Assembly (NCBI GenBank): GCA_003315675.1
Contig: NIZU01000107.1
Span: 1-26,568 of the forward strand
Origin: Methanocorpusculum sp. MCE
GTDB taxonomy: Archaea; Halobacteriota; Methanomicrobia; Methanomicrobiales; Methanocorpusculaceae
Direction of reading: 5' to 3'
DNA length: 26,568 nt
The notes under the pieces are model-generated. The model made no database searches and had not been told where the DNA came from. It saw nothing but the letters and a program-made list of their open reading frames with translations. Of the stretch, positions 5,768 to 14,283 are shown piece after piece (position 1 is the first letter of the stretch; every line of letters begins with the position of its first letter). A program made the translations under genes and the position numbers.

Positions 5768-8559
5768 ATAACAAGTGCCGGCTTGAACGGTAACGCCGAT
5801 TTTGCTTTCGGGTGGGAACTTCCCTCTGCAGAGACGATCTCGACAACGAGTCTGCATTCCTTTTCAATGAAGGCAGACGCTGCCTGGAAGATGGCTTCCT
5901 CGTCAACACCATCCGCGATCGCAGATACCAGTTCCGGTGAAAGCGAGTGGATCAGCTTAACAGTCTGGAGAGAAGCATCGGTTGCCTCTTTTCCTTTTGC
6001 ACGGAGAGATTCATCAGCCATTACCGTCTTGATAACGTTTCTCTTATCCTCGGCACCGGCCACAATGTAGAAGAGATGACGCTTCCACTGAGGAGCGATG
6101 AAGAGCGTGACCTTGGCTGCTTCGATCTGAACGAGTTTCAGGATAGACTGAATATCCTCAAGAGTTCTCTGAATGAGAGACTCGGAGATCTCGACCGATT
6201 TGTTAATCTTGGATTCGTCAGCCACCGGCCATGCTGCAAATGAGACAAGCCCCTCGTGACCGGTTTCCTTCCAGAGTTTCTCGGCGGTATACGGGATTAC
6301 CGGAGCCATCAGACGGATCCATTCAGACATGATCTCTTTCTGGACGGCCCCACCGGAAGAGCCTTCGGGAAGCCGTCTGCGGTACCACGCAAGGTCCGAG
6401 ACGACACCGTTGTAGGCTTCCTGCAGAGCCTGTCTGGTCTGGAATGCGCAGAGACATTTTGTCGTTGCAGCGATCCGCTGCTGCATACGGGATACGAGCC
6501 ATGCATCGATGGGGGTGGTCCCGGACGCATCAGAGGAGTCCATAATGATCTGCCACATCCGCTCGATCTGTTTCTTGACGGAGAGAACAAGTTCGTTTCT
6601 CCAGTCGAAATCCTGCCATGGTTCAGCTGAACCGACAAGGAACATCCGGACGGTATCGGCACCGAACTCGTTTGCCGCATCCTCTAACAAGAAAACATTT
6701 CCCTTCGAGGAGGACATTTTCATACCGTTCAGCAATCCAATGCCAAAGACGACCATGCCTTTCGGCTGGAGGTTGTCCGGGAAGATCGCTTTGTGGTGGA
6801 AGAGCTGGAAGGTCAGGTGATTGGAGATCAGATCCTTGGCGCTGAAACGGTAATCATACGGGTACCAGTACAGGAATTCGGAACGGAGTTCGTGTAAGGT
6901 GGCCTCGTCGACCGGCATGTTTGTCGGGTCACCGATTCCAAGGAAGATGTAGTCAAAGACCGCAGGTGTGAGTTTTTCAGCCGGAGTCTTTGACACTTTA
7001 TAGGAAATGGTGTAATAGGCCATGTAGACGGTCGAATCCGAAAGAGGCTCGAACAGCCATTTGGGATCCCACGGGACATGAGTCCCGAGACCGACACGGC
7101 GGGAACAGGGCCACTCTTTGAGCCAATCGATCGTCCGTTCAAACTCGGCGCGAACCTCTGCCGGAACGAGCTCTACCTTCGGCAGCTGCTCGTGGACCTG
7201 GGCTTTCCAGGCCGGATCACCGTAGTTCAGGAACCACTGATCATCAAGAATCTTGACATACACGCGCCCGCCGCAACGGCAGATCACGCGTTTCTGACTC
7301 ATCTCATGGAAGATGATCGAACCGCGCTCCTCAGTGAATTCGCGGGTTACATCCTCACGCGCCTGACGAACGGATTTTCCTGCATGGATACCGCAGTTAT
7401 CGTTGAGTTTTCCTTTCGAAAACTCGGCAGTGTAAAGTTCCTGCGTGAGATCGTCCATCCGCGGATCGTTCTGGTTCGGGATCTTGTTCTTCTCGACGAT
7501 GTCCTGTGCAGGGATCGTTCCGTAGTTTGGAACGGTGACCAGAGGAATCGCTTTGATATCCGCATACGTTCCTTTTTCCTGAAGATCGCGAAGAGCGATG
7601 TAATCGAACGGAGCATGGGCCGGAACACTCATCACAAGACCGGATCCCATGTCGGGGTCAACAAAGGAGGCGGGAAGGATTGGAACATCGGCACCGGTAT
7701 AGGGGTTCTTTGCGGTCTTGTCGATGAGTTCGGTTCCCTGAAGCGTCGAGAGTTCAACAACGGTGTGTTTCTGCATCCTGAGTTTTTCAGCAGCTTCCGG
7801 ACTGATGATCCACTTCTGACCGTCGACCTCCGCTTTGACGTAGGTGGTTTCCGGATTTGCCCAGAGATTGGTTACACCGAAGATGGTCTCGGGACGAAGC
7901 GTGGCGCACGGAATCTGGTACTCGCCGAACTGATACATCACGAAGACAAAGTGCATGACCTCTGCAGATTCGCCTTCAAGAAGATCATGATCGCCTACCG
8001 GCTGATCGCATGCCGGACAGTATCTTACCGGATACTCACCTTTCTGAACTTTGCCCTGCCCGTAGATGTGCGTATACTGCCACTCGATGAACTTACTGTA
8101 TTGCGGGATGATGGTCGTGAACCGGCGTCTCCAGTCGATGGAAAGGCCGAGCTGTTTCATCACCCGCTCATACTCGTCAGCGAAGTAGTTTACAATCGTA
8201 ATAGGGTCAGTGAAGTTTGCAAGCGTGTCCTTTGGAACACGGTAGAGTTCACCGTAGAGTTTGAGCGTTTTTGCATCTTTGTTTGCAATGCGTTTTGCAA
8301 TTCCAAGAACCGGAGCTCCGGTAACGTGGAATGCCATCGGGAAAAGCACCTGCTTTCCCTGCATTCTCCAGAACCGGGCAACCACATCTGGTATGATGTA
8401 GGTTCTCCCGTGTCCGACATGCATTGCACCGCTCGGATACGGGAATGCCACGTTTACATACAGTTTCTCTTTTGATTCATCAGGATTTGATTCGAAGGCC
8501 GGAATCCACTCAGCTCGGATCTCCGGTTCAATTTCGCTCATTACCAGGGTATTTGCCAT
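5761..8559 (-). CDS. leuS: Leucyl-tRNA synthetase, archaeal type
   Basis: A 932-residue cytoplasmic class I synthetase that charges tRNA-Leu with leucine using ATP. The HIGH motif is HVGH (residues 47-50, in GAMHVGHGRTY) and the KMSKS motif is KMSSSKGN at about 614. Between them are the CP1 editing domain (TLRPETIFGVTNLWANPE, about 225-245, and VPAHAPFDYIALRDL) and a zinc-ligand region YCPACDQP-VGDHD. The length and domain order are archaeal/eukaryotic. The ATG at 8559 is preferred: AGGTGA lies eight bases upstream, whereas an in-frame GTG at 8571 overlaps that site. It follows the PIN-ATPase-KH gene by 20 bases and is probably co-transcribed with it. A hairpin terminator overlaps its stop. 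Confidence 0.96.
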   Translation of the reverse strand: MANTLVMSEIEPEIRAEWIPAFESNPDESKEKLYVNVAFPYPSGAMHVGHGRTYIIPDVVARFWRMQGKQVLFPMAFHVTGAPVLGIAKRIANKDAKTLKLYGELYRVPKDTLANFTDPITIVNYFADEYERVMKQLGLSIDWRRRFTTIIPQYSKFIEWQYTHIYGQGKVQKGEYPVRYCPACDQPVGDHDLLEGESAEVMHFVFVMYQFGEYQIPCATLRPETIFGVTNLWANPETTYVKAEVDGQKWIISPEAAEKLRMQKHTVVELSTLQGTELIDKTAKNPYTGADVPILPASFVDPDMGSGLVMSVPAHAPFDYIALRDLQEKGTYADIKAIPLVTVPNYGTIPAQDIVEKNKIPNQNDPRMDDLTQELYTAEFSKGKLNDNCGIHAGKSVRQAREDVTREFTEERGSIIFHEMSQKRVICRCGGRVYVKILDDQWFLNYGDPAWKAQVHEQLPKVELVPAEVRAEFERTIDWLKEWPCSRRVGLGTHVPWDPKWLFEPLSDSTVYMAYYTISYKVSKTPAEKLTPAVFDYIFLGIGDPTNMPVDEATLHELRSEFLYWYPYDYRFSAKDLISNHLTFQLFHHKAIFPDNLQPKGMVVFGIGLLNGMKMSSSKGNVFLLEDAANEFGADTVRMFLVGSAEPWQDFDWRNELVLSVKKQIERMWQIIMDSSDASGTTPIDAWLVSRMQQRIAATTKCLCAFQTRQALQEAYNGVVSDLAWYRRRLPEGSSGGAVQKEIMSEWIRLMAPVIPYTAEKLWKETGHEGLVSFAAWPVADESKINKSVEISESLIQRTLEDIQSILKLVQIEAAKVTLFIAPQWKRHLFYIVAGAEDKRNVIKTVMADESLRAKGKEATDASLQTVKLIHSLSPELVSAIADGVDEEAIFQAASAFIEKECRLVVEIVSAEGSSHPKAKSALPFKPALVIE

Positions 8560-8579
8560 TGTTGTTTTCACCTATTGTG

Positions 8580-10595
8580 TTAATCTACGGGACGGATTTT
8601 AAGTTCCTCATCGGCACCGTAGCGCCTTATCATTTCCATAGCGATACTTGAGTTGCGTGCGAGATGGATTTCACCGTAATCATCAACAGTTGCGGTAAAC
8701 AGATACTCCTTTCCTGAGAAAAGGTCTACGATTTTACCTGCATAATCCGGACAGATGATGGATAACTGTTTCTTCTCGCTCTTGATCTTAAATCCGGCAG
8801 ACCCGCTGACGGGCGCCGGGACGTCATTGAAGAGGACCTCCCGTCCCGGTAGGTCGCTTAGCGGGCGGACATCGATTCCAACACCAACTTTGCTGACTAC
8901 GGCAGCGATGTTTTTGCCGGCTTTGCCGATAGCTGCAGGAACATCGGCATCCTCGATATATACGGCAGCTTTCGTATCGGTGATCATGCGGACAACGATA
9001 TCGCCTTCGGTGAACCGGCGGATCTCGTTCTGGATCTCCTTTTCCAAAACGACCCATGCCGGATTGTCATCGGTAACTTCGAAGGTCGGCATGCTGTGAA
9101 CCGGAGGTGCAGAGCGCTCCTCTTGGGCAGGCTGCTCTGGAACTGCCGGAACCGTGGCTGGCGCTTTTGATTCGGCAGCAGGAGCCGGGGTCGGTGCGGG
9201 AGCGGCTTTTGGAACGACAACCGGACTGACTTGGGGCAGACCTGCAGCCGGCGTGACCATGACCTCGCCTTCATATCTGAAGGCTTCGGCGGCAGTTTCC
9301 TGCGTTATGATATTGGTAAGCCTGACGATCGGACGGATCTGGGGATCGCCGATCTGTTCAAGAGCTTTCGGCACGCCAAATCCGGTCGACACGTTATAGA
9401 TTTCAGAGATGTCCCCGGTTTTGACAAACACCATCGTGGCGACGATCTGCGGGATCAGATTCAGATCAACGAGGCTTGCAAGGCGAATCATGGCATCCAG
9501 AGCCGATTTCGCGTGCAGACCGCCGATGACTTTGATGCCTGACAGACGGAGATCGGCAAAGACCGAAAGTTCTTCACTTCTGCGCATCTCGTCAAAAATA
9601 ACATAATCCGGACGGAGCAGAGTCAGCACTTCACCGGTGGCGGCGATACAGCCGTCAAGGGATGTATACTGCGTAATACTGTCGGGAACCATCAGATCGC
9701 GGGGAGACTCGATCGTCTTGACGATGAAGTTCTGACTGCCGAGATAGATCGCGATGTTCTGTTCAAGCGTGGATTTCCCGGAGCCGGGCGTTCCAACGAT
9801 GAGCATACCGCCGGCTCCTTCTTTAAGACGGTCCTTGAGTGCCGCCGCATAGTTGTAGGACTCGAAGGAAACCTCACGGGTCGGGCGGACAACGGTCACT
9901 TCGATGCCGTCGGAAAACGGCGGGCGGGTCGTTGTGATCCGCATCGAGCCGATCTGAGATACAGTAACCCCGGGCATCTCAACCTCGACAAATCCGTCGG
10001 GATGACGTTTGGCACGCTCAAGACACTCCTGGGCGATGGCGCGAAGTTCATACTTGGTGGCCGGAGCTTCCCTGATCTGGACAAGACGTGACTCTTTGAT
10101 CGTTCCTTTGCGGGCGCAGGGAGCCACACGCTCTTTTAAGTACACGGCAAAGGTATTCTCATCAAAGAATTCATCGATCTGAAGAGGAGGAAAGTTGTCC
10201 GTCGTTTCGGACTTCAGATAGATGACGTCAAGTCCTTTCGCTCTGGCAACTTCCGCCTGAACATAATCACTTGTAAGGAAAGTGGCGCTGTGTTCAATCG
10301 CGACTGCCCGGATCATGGAATCGATTTCGCCGCCGCCGGCTAATTTGACCTGTTCCAGTCTCGGTCTTTCACCGACATATTGGAGAGTGATCCTGCCCTG
10401 TTTGGCTAGAGCACAAAGTTTCTGCAGCTCGGCAAGACCGGAGAATCCTATCTCTCTGCCCTGATTTGCCTGTGCCTCGAGTTCGGCAAAGACGGCTTCA
10501 GGTATTATTATCGTTGCGTCACGGTATTCCCCTTTCTCGATTAGGGCGGTAACGCGGCCGTCAATGACGACGCTGGTATCAGGTACGAGTATCAT
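8580..10595 (-). CDS. PIN domain - ATPase - KH domain protein (PINc/VapC family ATPase)
   Basis: A 671-residue archaeal multidomain protein, probably an RNA-processing or RNA-decay factor. From the N terminus: a PIN nuclease domain (about 1-130; acidic PDTSVVIDG, a later LTSDYVQAEVA); a PilT/VirB11-type secretion-like ATPase (about 215-440) with Walker A GTPGSGKST near residue 267, and FDEMRRSEE with the later GGLHAKSALDA as Walker B/His-box elements; a proline-alanine-rich linker (about 455-495); and a KH-type RNA-binding domain with IGKAGKN (about 545-570). The start ATG at 10595 opens directly into the PIN strand MILVPDTS; the upstream TTG at 10610 is less likely. It precedes leuS closely, suggesting a translation-linked role. 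The RNA target is unknown. Confidence 0.9.
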   Translation of the reverse strand: MILVPDTSVVIDGRVTALIEKGEYRDATIIIPEAVFAELEAQANQGREIGFSGLAELQKLCALAKQGRITLQYVGERPRLEQVKLAGGGEIDSMIRAVAIEHSATFLTSDYVQAEVARAKGLDVIYLKSETTDNFPPLQIDEFFDENTFAVYLKERVAPCARKGTIKESRLVQIREAPATKYELRAIAQECLERAKRHPDGFVEVEMPGVTVSQIGSMRITTTRPPFSDGIEVTVVRPTREVSFESYNYAAALKDRLKEGAGGMLIVGTPGSGKSTLEQNIAIYLGSQNFIVKTIESPRDLMVPDSITQYTSLDGCIAATGEVLTLLRPDYVIFDEMRRSEELSVFADLRLSGIKVIGGLHAKSALDAMIRLASLVDLNLIPQIVATMVFVKTGDISEIYNVSTGFGVPKALEQIGDPQIRPIVRLTNIITQETAAEAFRYEGEVMVTPAAGLPQVSPVVVPKAAPAPTPAPAAESKAPATVPAVPEQPAQEERSAPPVHSMPTFEVTDDNPAWVVLEKEIQNEIRRFTEGDIVVRMITDTKAAVYIEDADVPAAIGKAGKNIAAVVSKVGVGIDVRPLSDLPGREVLFNDVPAPVSGSAGFKIKSEKKQLSIICPDYAGKIVDLFSGKEYLFTATVDDYGEIHLARNSSIAMEMIRRYGADEELKIRPVD

Positions 10596-10606
10596 AAAAT
10601 ATTCAA

Positions 10607-10618
10607 CCAATATTTATG
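10607..10618 (-). promoter_or_regulatory. AT-rich promoter candidate for the PIN-ATPase/leuS unit
   Basis: The minus strand reads CATAAATATTGG about 18 bases upstream of the ATG at 10595, inside the 73-base gap after hisI. The gap and box suggest an internal promoter separating these two genes from the upstream his genes, although the box is rather close to the start. Confidence 0.4.
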
Positions 10619-10668
10619 GGGTTTCAATAGGATATTAGTATAGTGTTCCAAAAGGCGCAGTAAATGAT

Positions 10669-11040
10669 TCACCGGGAGTAGATATCTGCAGGATCCTTCA
10701 ATCTTGGAAGAATCACCTCGCCCTCGATTGTTCTAAAAAAACAACTGGCGTATCCTTCGTGGCAGGCACACCCGGTCTGTTCTACAAGATACAACAGACA
10801 GTCCTCATCACTGTCGACACAGACACGGACGATCTTCTGCAGGTGACCCGACTCCTCGCCTTTTTTCCAGAGTTTGTTTCTCGAACGGCTGAAGTAGTGG
10901 GCATAACCGGTTGAGCGCGTCAGAGAAACAGCCTCATCATTGGCAAAAGCAAACATGAGGACCTGAAGGGTCTTTGCATCCTGAACGATCACCGGGATGA
11001 GTCCGTCATTGTACTTGAGTGAAGGGAAAAGATCGGGCAT
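10669..11040 (-). CDS. hisI: Phosphoribosyl-AMP cyclohydrolase
   Basis: A 123-residue enzyme that opens the purine ring of phosphoribosyl-AMP, the third step of histidine synthesis. The family signature is clear: QDAKTLQVLMFAFANDEAV, the substrate loop YFSRSRNKLWKKGEESGH, Mg-binding DSDEDC and the zinc motif TGCACHEG followed by CFF. It is the single-domain form without a fused HisE, as usual in archaea. It starts six bases after the methyltransferase stop, so it shares the transcript with hisF. The stop is TGA. Confidence 0.95.
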   Translation of the reverse strand: MPDLFPSLKYNDGLIPVIVQDAKTLQVLMFAFANDEAVSLTRSTGYAHYFSRSRNKLWKKGEESGHLQKIVRVCVDSDEDCLLYLVEQTGCACHEGYASCFFRTIEGEVILPRLKDPADIYSR

Positions 11041-11046
11041 AATTAT

Positions 11047-11619
11047 TCAATATTGGTTTTTTTTATGAGATAAGAGGATCTCTTCTCTGTGATTGTTCAC
11101 ACCTTTTATCCGAAGATCCCATGAGACCACGGAGATGTCGGACGGACCGAAATGAGAGATGAGTTCCTCTCGCTCAAAATAATGCGTAACGATCCCGTCG
11201 CCCCGCAGAAATGATGACGGCTCGACCTCTGTCCCTTTTCCATACCGGAAATCGTTTCCGGAAAAATCCTTGAAATACAAAACACCCCCAGGTTTTAAGA
11301 CACGGAGCATTTCATCTGCCGCGGTTTTCCGTTCCTTGAAGAAAAGATGGCCGAGAACATGCCAGCAGAATATGATATCGAATACTGAATCTTTGAATGG
11401 GAGATGACGGACATCCCCGACCAGAGCCGATGGGCCGGCAAGCTGGACGGCGGCGGATGAAATATCGATTCCAACCGCGTTTTGACCGAGTGAACGAAGC
11501 GTCTTTCCGTTGCCGCAACCGGTCTCAAGGATGAGAGCATCTTCCGAGATCTCGGGCAGAAGATACGCGTGCCCAGCCCATCGGGGACCCCGCATCTGAT
11601 AGTCAGCCTGCCAGCCCAT
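11047..11619 (-). CDS. Class I SAM-dependent methyltransferase
   Basis: A 190-residue protein with a Rossmann methyltransferase core: motif I ILETGCGNG (about residues 30-38), GIDIS as the acidic loop after strand 2, VGDVRHLPF (motif II region), DIIFCWHVLGHL (motif IV/post) and MLRVLKPGGVLYFKDF. The substrate cannot be read from the sequence; the closest general resemblance is to UbiE/Methyltransf_11-type enzymes. The ATG at 11619 is chosen because it overlaps the hisF stop in TAATG, showing translational coupling; an upstream alternative would run 31 codons into hisF. Its position between hisF and hisI makes a housekeeping or histidine-linked role possible but unproven. Confidence 0.85.
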   Translation of the reverse strand: MGWQADYQMRGPRWAGHAYLLPEISEDALILETGCGNGKTLRSLGQNAVGIDISSAAVQLAGPSALVGDVRHLPFKDSVFDIIFCWHVLGHLFFKERKTAADEMLRVLKPGGVLYFKDFSGNDFRYGKGTEVEPSSFLRGDGIVTHYFEREELISHFGPSDISVVSWDLRIKGVNNHREEILLSHKKNQY

Positions 11620-12425
11620 TACAACCGGACCAAAACACCGCGGGATGCCAGGTACTCCTTCACGGACCGGATCGTCATCTCGCCATAATGGAAGACACTT
11701 GCCGCAAGGCATGCATCGGCTTTTCCTTTCACAAAGCCGTCATAAAAATGTTCAAGGGTCCCAACCCCTCCAGACGCGATCACCGGCACATCAACATTTT
11801 CCGAGATGGCTGCGGTGATCTCCAGATCGAAACCGGTCTTCACACCGTCGGTTTCCATGGATGTAAGAAGAATCTCGCCGGCCCCCCGTTCCACCCCGTT
11901 CTGAGCCCACGAAACCGCATCAATGCCAGTCCGCTGGCTACCCCCATAGATAACCACTTCATACCAGCAGACTCTCCCGTCTGCGAGATGGATCGGGGTC
12001 ACGCCGTCCCGCATCTCGTAATTTCTCCGGACATCCTCGGCAATGACGATGCACTGATTTCCAAACAGACGTGAACCTTCGTTAATTACGTCAGGGGTTT
12101 TTACCGCAGACGTGTTCAGACTTACCTTATCGGCGCCGGCACGCAGAATTTCCTGAATATCTTTAACCGTACGAATCCCGCCGCCGACCGTCAAAGGAAG
12201 AAACAGCTCATCGGCTGCCCGCCCGATAACATCGATCATCGTGTCGCGATTGTCATTGGAAGCCGCAATATCCAGAAATACGACCTCATCGGCACCCTGT
12301 TCATTATATCGCGAGGCGAGCTCGACAGGATCCCCTGCATCGCGAAGCCCTTCAAAATTTACGCCTTTTACTACCCGTCCTGCTTTCAGATCAAGACAGG
12401 GAATGATTCGCCGGGTAAGTCCCAT
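11619..12425 (-). CDS. hisF: Imidazole glycerol phosphate synthase, cyclase subunit
   Basis: A 268-residue TIM-barrel cyclase that, with HisH, converts PRFAR and ammonia to imidazole glycerol phosphate and AICAR. It opens MGLTRRIIPCLDLKAGRVVKG with the catalytic Asp of CLD, has the phosphate-binding VGGGIR and ASGGVGTLEHF, the catalytic-Asp candidate in LTSMETDGVKTGFD, and GADEVVFLDI. The start at 12425 fits the family; upstream codons in the same frame do not. It follows a broken patatin gene by 53 bases and overlaps the methyltransferase start by one base. hisH is not in the window. Confidence 0.96.
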   Translation of the reverse strand: MGLTRRIIPCLDLKAGRVVKGVNFEGLRDAGDPVELASRYNEQGADEVVFLDIAASNDNRDTMIDVIGRAADELFLPLTVGGGIRTVKDIQEILRAGADKVSLNTSAVKTPDVINEGSRLFGNQCIVIAEDVRRNYEMRDGVTPIHLADGRVCWYEVVIYGGSQRTGIDAVSWAQNGVERGAGEILLTSMETDGVKTGFDLEITAAISENVDVPVIASGGVGTLEHFYDGFVKGKADACLAASVFHYGEMTIRSVKEYLASRGVLVRL

Positions 12426-12478
12426 AGAGTATTGTTGGTGTTTTTTGGAGAAAAGCCTGTTTGAAAAAGGAGAATGAA

Positions 12479-13332
12479 TCACTTTTCCAGAAACGCAGTC
12501 AGATCGTTCATTCTGGTAATTGTATCCCGATATCCGTCATCATAAAGAGCGGCGAGCTTCGTCTTGTTTGTCTCAACCCTGCCGATGTTCACCGGTTTTT
12601 GGGGCCGGATAACAAATGCCCGGCCGGCAGACTCCTCGTGTGCAAGAAGATCCAGAGTCTGATTATACCGTATATGCCGAGTGGCTAGCTGATCAACGAG
12701 ATGCGGATACTTCCTATAGAACATTTTCAGAATCGGAACGATCTTCATTGGCTTTTTTCGATAGGTGATATCTTGCGTCAGAACAATGACGTTTTTGGCA
12801 TTCACGTCGTCGATGGACCGCTGCAAAGGAATCGAATCCGCCGCCCCGCCGTCAAGGTATTCATTTCCATTGATCCTGACGGGTTTTGCAAGGAGGGGAA
12901 GAGAGCTCGAGGCCTGAAGTATATCAACCTCTTCACGCATATTTTTCAGATGAAAATATTCAGCTTTGCCTGTTTCACAGTTGGTAACGACAACAGACAA
13001 TGTTCCGGGATATCTAGAAAAGGTTTCATAATCATACGGATCGAGCTTTTCCGGAATAATATGATAGAGCATTTCCGGACCAAAGAAATTCCCGGTCGTC
13101 AAAAGATTTCGAAGACTGCAGTACCGTTTATCTCCGATATAATCAGTCGTTACCCGATAAGCCCGTCCGCGCTGTTTGGCGATGAACGAAGCAGCATTGC
13201 AGGCACCGAGGAAACCCCGTAACAACGGGAAAACTCCAGATCGTTGTCCAGAAAAGCATCGATGACTCCTGTCGTATATGCCCCGCGCATCCCGCCCCCT
13301 TCAAAGATCAAGCCTGCAGAATACAGAGACAT
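12479..13332 (-). pseudogene. Patatin-like phospholipase (YjjU type), frameshifted at the catalytic serine
   Basis: This is a diverged twin of the patatin gene just upstream. Its N terminus reads MSLYSAGLIFEGGGMRGAYT with the oxyanion motif GGG-x-R-G. Near 13206 one G of an expected GGG is missing (the twin has GVSSGACHCAS, this copy GVSS then out of frame), so the frame shifts exactly at the GxSxG nucleophile motif. From about 13205 the homologous sequence resumes in another frame (ACNAASFIAKQRGRAYRV) and stays open to the end, with DGG at the Asp site (YLDGGAADS). As it stands, no active enzyme can be made. It starts six bases after the twin's stop. It may be a recent mutation or a sequencing error. 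Confidence 0.85.
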
Positions 13333-13338
13333 ACCGGC

Positions 13339-14187
13339 TTACTTCTCCAGAAATGCAATCAGATCGTCAACTACATCCGCCGTCTCCTGATACCCTTCTT
13401 CGTAGAGGGGGGCGATTCGCTTCATGTTGAAATCCATTCTGGAGACCTCAACCGGCTTTTTTGGACGGATAATAAACGCTCTGCCTGCTTTTTCTTCTCG
13501 GTCAACGATTTTTAAAGCTTCGTTATACCAGATGTGGCGGGTCGCAACCATATCGACCATCTTCGGATACTTGGCGTAGGCAATTCTCAAAATAGGCACG
13601 GTTTTATCCGGCTTCTTCTGATAACCCGCAGCCTGCGTCAGAACAAGCACATTTTTCGTATTTCCGTCGGCAATGGAGCGCTCGATGGGAATTGAGTCGG
13701 ATATCCCGCCGTCGAAGTAATAGTTCTCACCGACTTTGACTTTTTTCGCAAGGATCGGAAGGGAACTGGATGCATGGATCATTTCCACATCCTCCTGCAT
13801 GACCTTTACCTGGAGAAACTCCGCCTCGCCCGTCTCGCAGTTAGTCACCACGCTGAAAAATTTTCCCGGATATCTATTGTATTCATCGTAATCGAACGGA
13901 TCGAGCTCCTCTGGAATGGTATGATAAAGCATTTCCGGACCGATGAGATCACCTTTGGTAAGCAAATTCCAGTAACTGAAGTACCGTTTATCATCGATAT
14001 AATCGGTCATGGTCCGATATGCTCTCCCGCGTTGTTTGGAGAGATAGCTCGCACAATGACAAGCGCCGGATGAAACACCATAGCAGGAGCTGAATTCCAG
14101 TTTATTATCGATCAGCGCATCAATGACCCCGGCCGTATATGCTCCGCGCATCCCGCCCCCTTCGAAGATCAAACCAGCAGAATACAT
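13339..14187 (-). CDS. Patatin-like phospholipase (YjjU type)
   Basis: An intact 282-residue patatin-fold acyl hydrolase, probably cytoplasmic, acting on lipid or ester substrates that are not known. The oxyanion loop EGGGMRG is at 9-15, the nucleophile motif GVSSG at 37-41 (Ser39), and the dyad aspartate is in YYFDGGISDS. The block SKQRGRAYRTMTDYIDDKRY and the DPFDYD-x-Y segment are typical of the bacterial YjjU-like subgroup, so acquisition from bacteria is possible. The start at 14187 opens directly into the conserved MYSAGLIFEGGG; in-frame codons to 14250 look non-coding. An AT-rich stretch (AATATAC, minus strand, about 37 bases upstream) may be the TATA box. It heads the long minus-strand gene run and is divergent from the SAH hydrolase gene. 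Confidence 0.88.
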   Translation of the reverse strand: MYSAGLIFEGGGMRGAYTAGVIDALIDNKLEFSSCYGVSSGACHCASYLSKQRGRAYRTMTDYIDDKRYFSYWNLLTKGDLIGPEMLYHTIPEELDPFDYDEYNRYPGKFFSVVTNCETGEAEFLQVKVMQEDVEMIHASSSLPILAKKVKVGENYYFDGGISDSIPIERSIADGNTKNVLVLTQAAGYQKKPDKTVPILRIAYAKYPKMVDMVATRHIWYNEALKIVDREEKAGRAFIIRPKKPVEVSRMDFNMKRIAPLYEEGYQETADVVDDLIAFLEK

Positions 14188-14283
14188 GTGGTTAGTAGTT
14201 TGCTCTCTGATGAATTGTATATTTTCCGCAGAAACCGCAGCCGCAGGCAACGAATAATAGCCATGCGGACCAACAGATAGGGT

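Noticed and set aside
7078..8475. 465-codon plus-strand open frame opposite leuS
   Set aside because: It is exactly antisense to the conserved leucyl-tRNA synthetase and its translation has no recognisable motif; it is a shadow frame.
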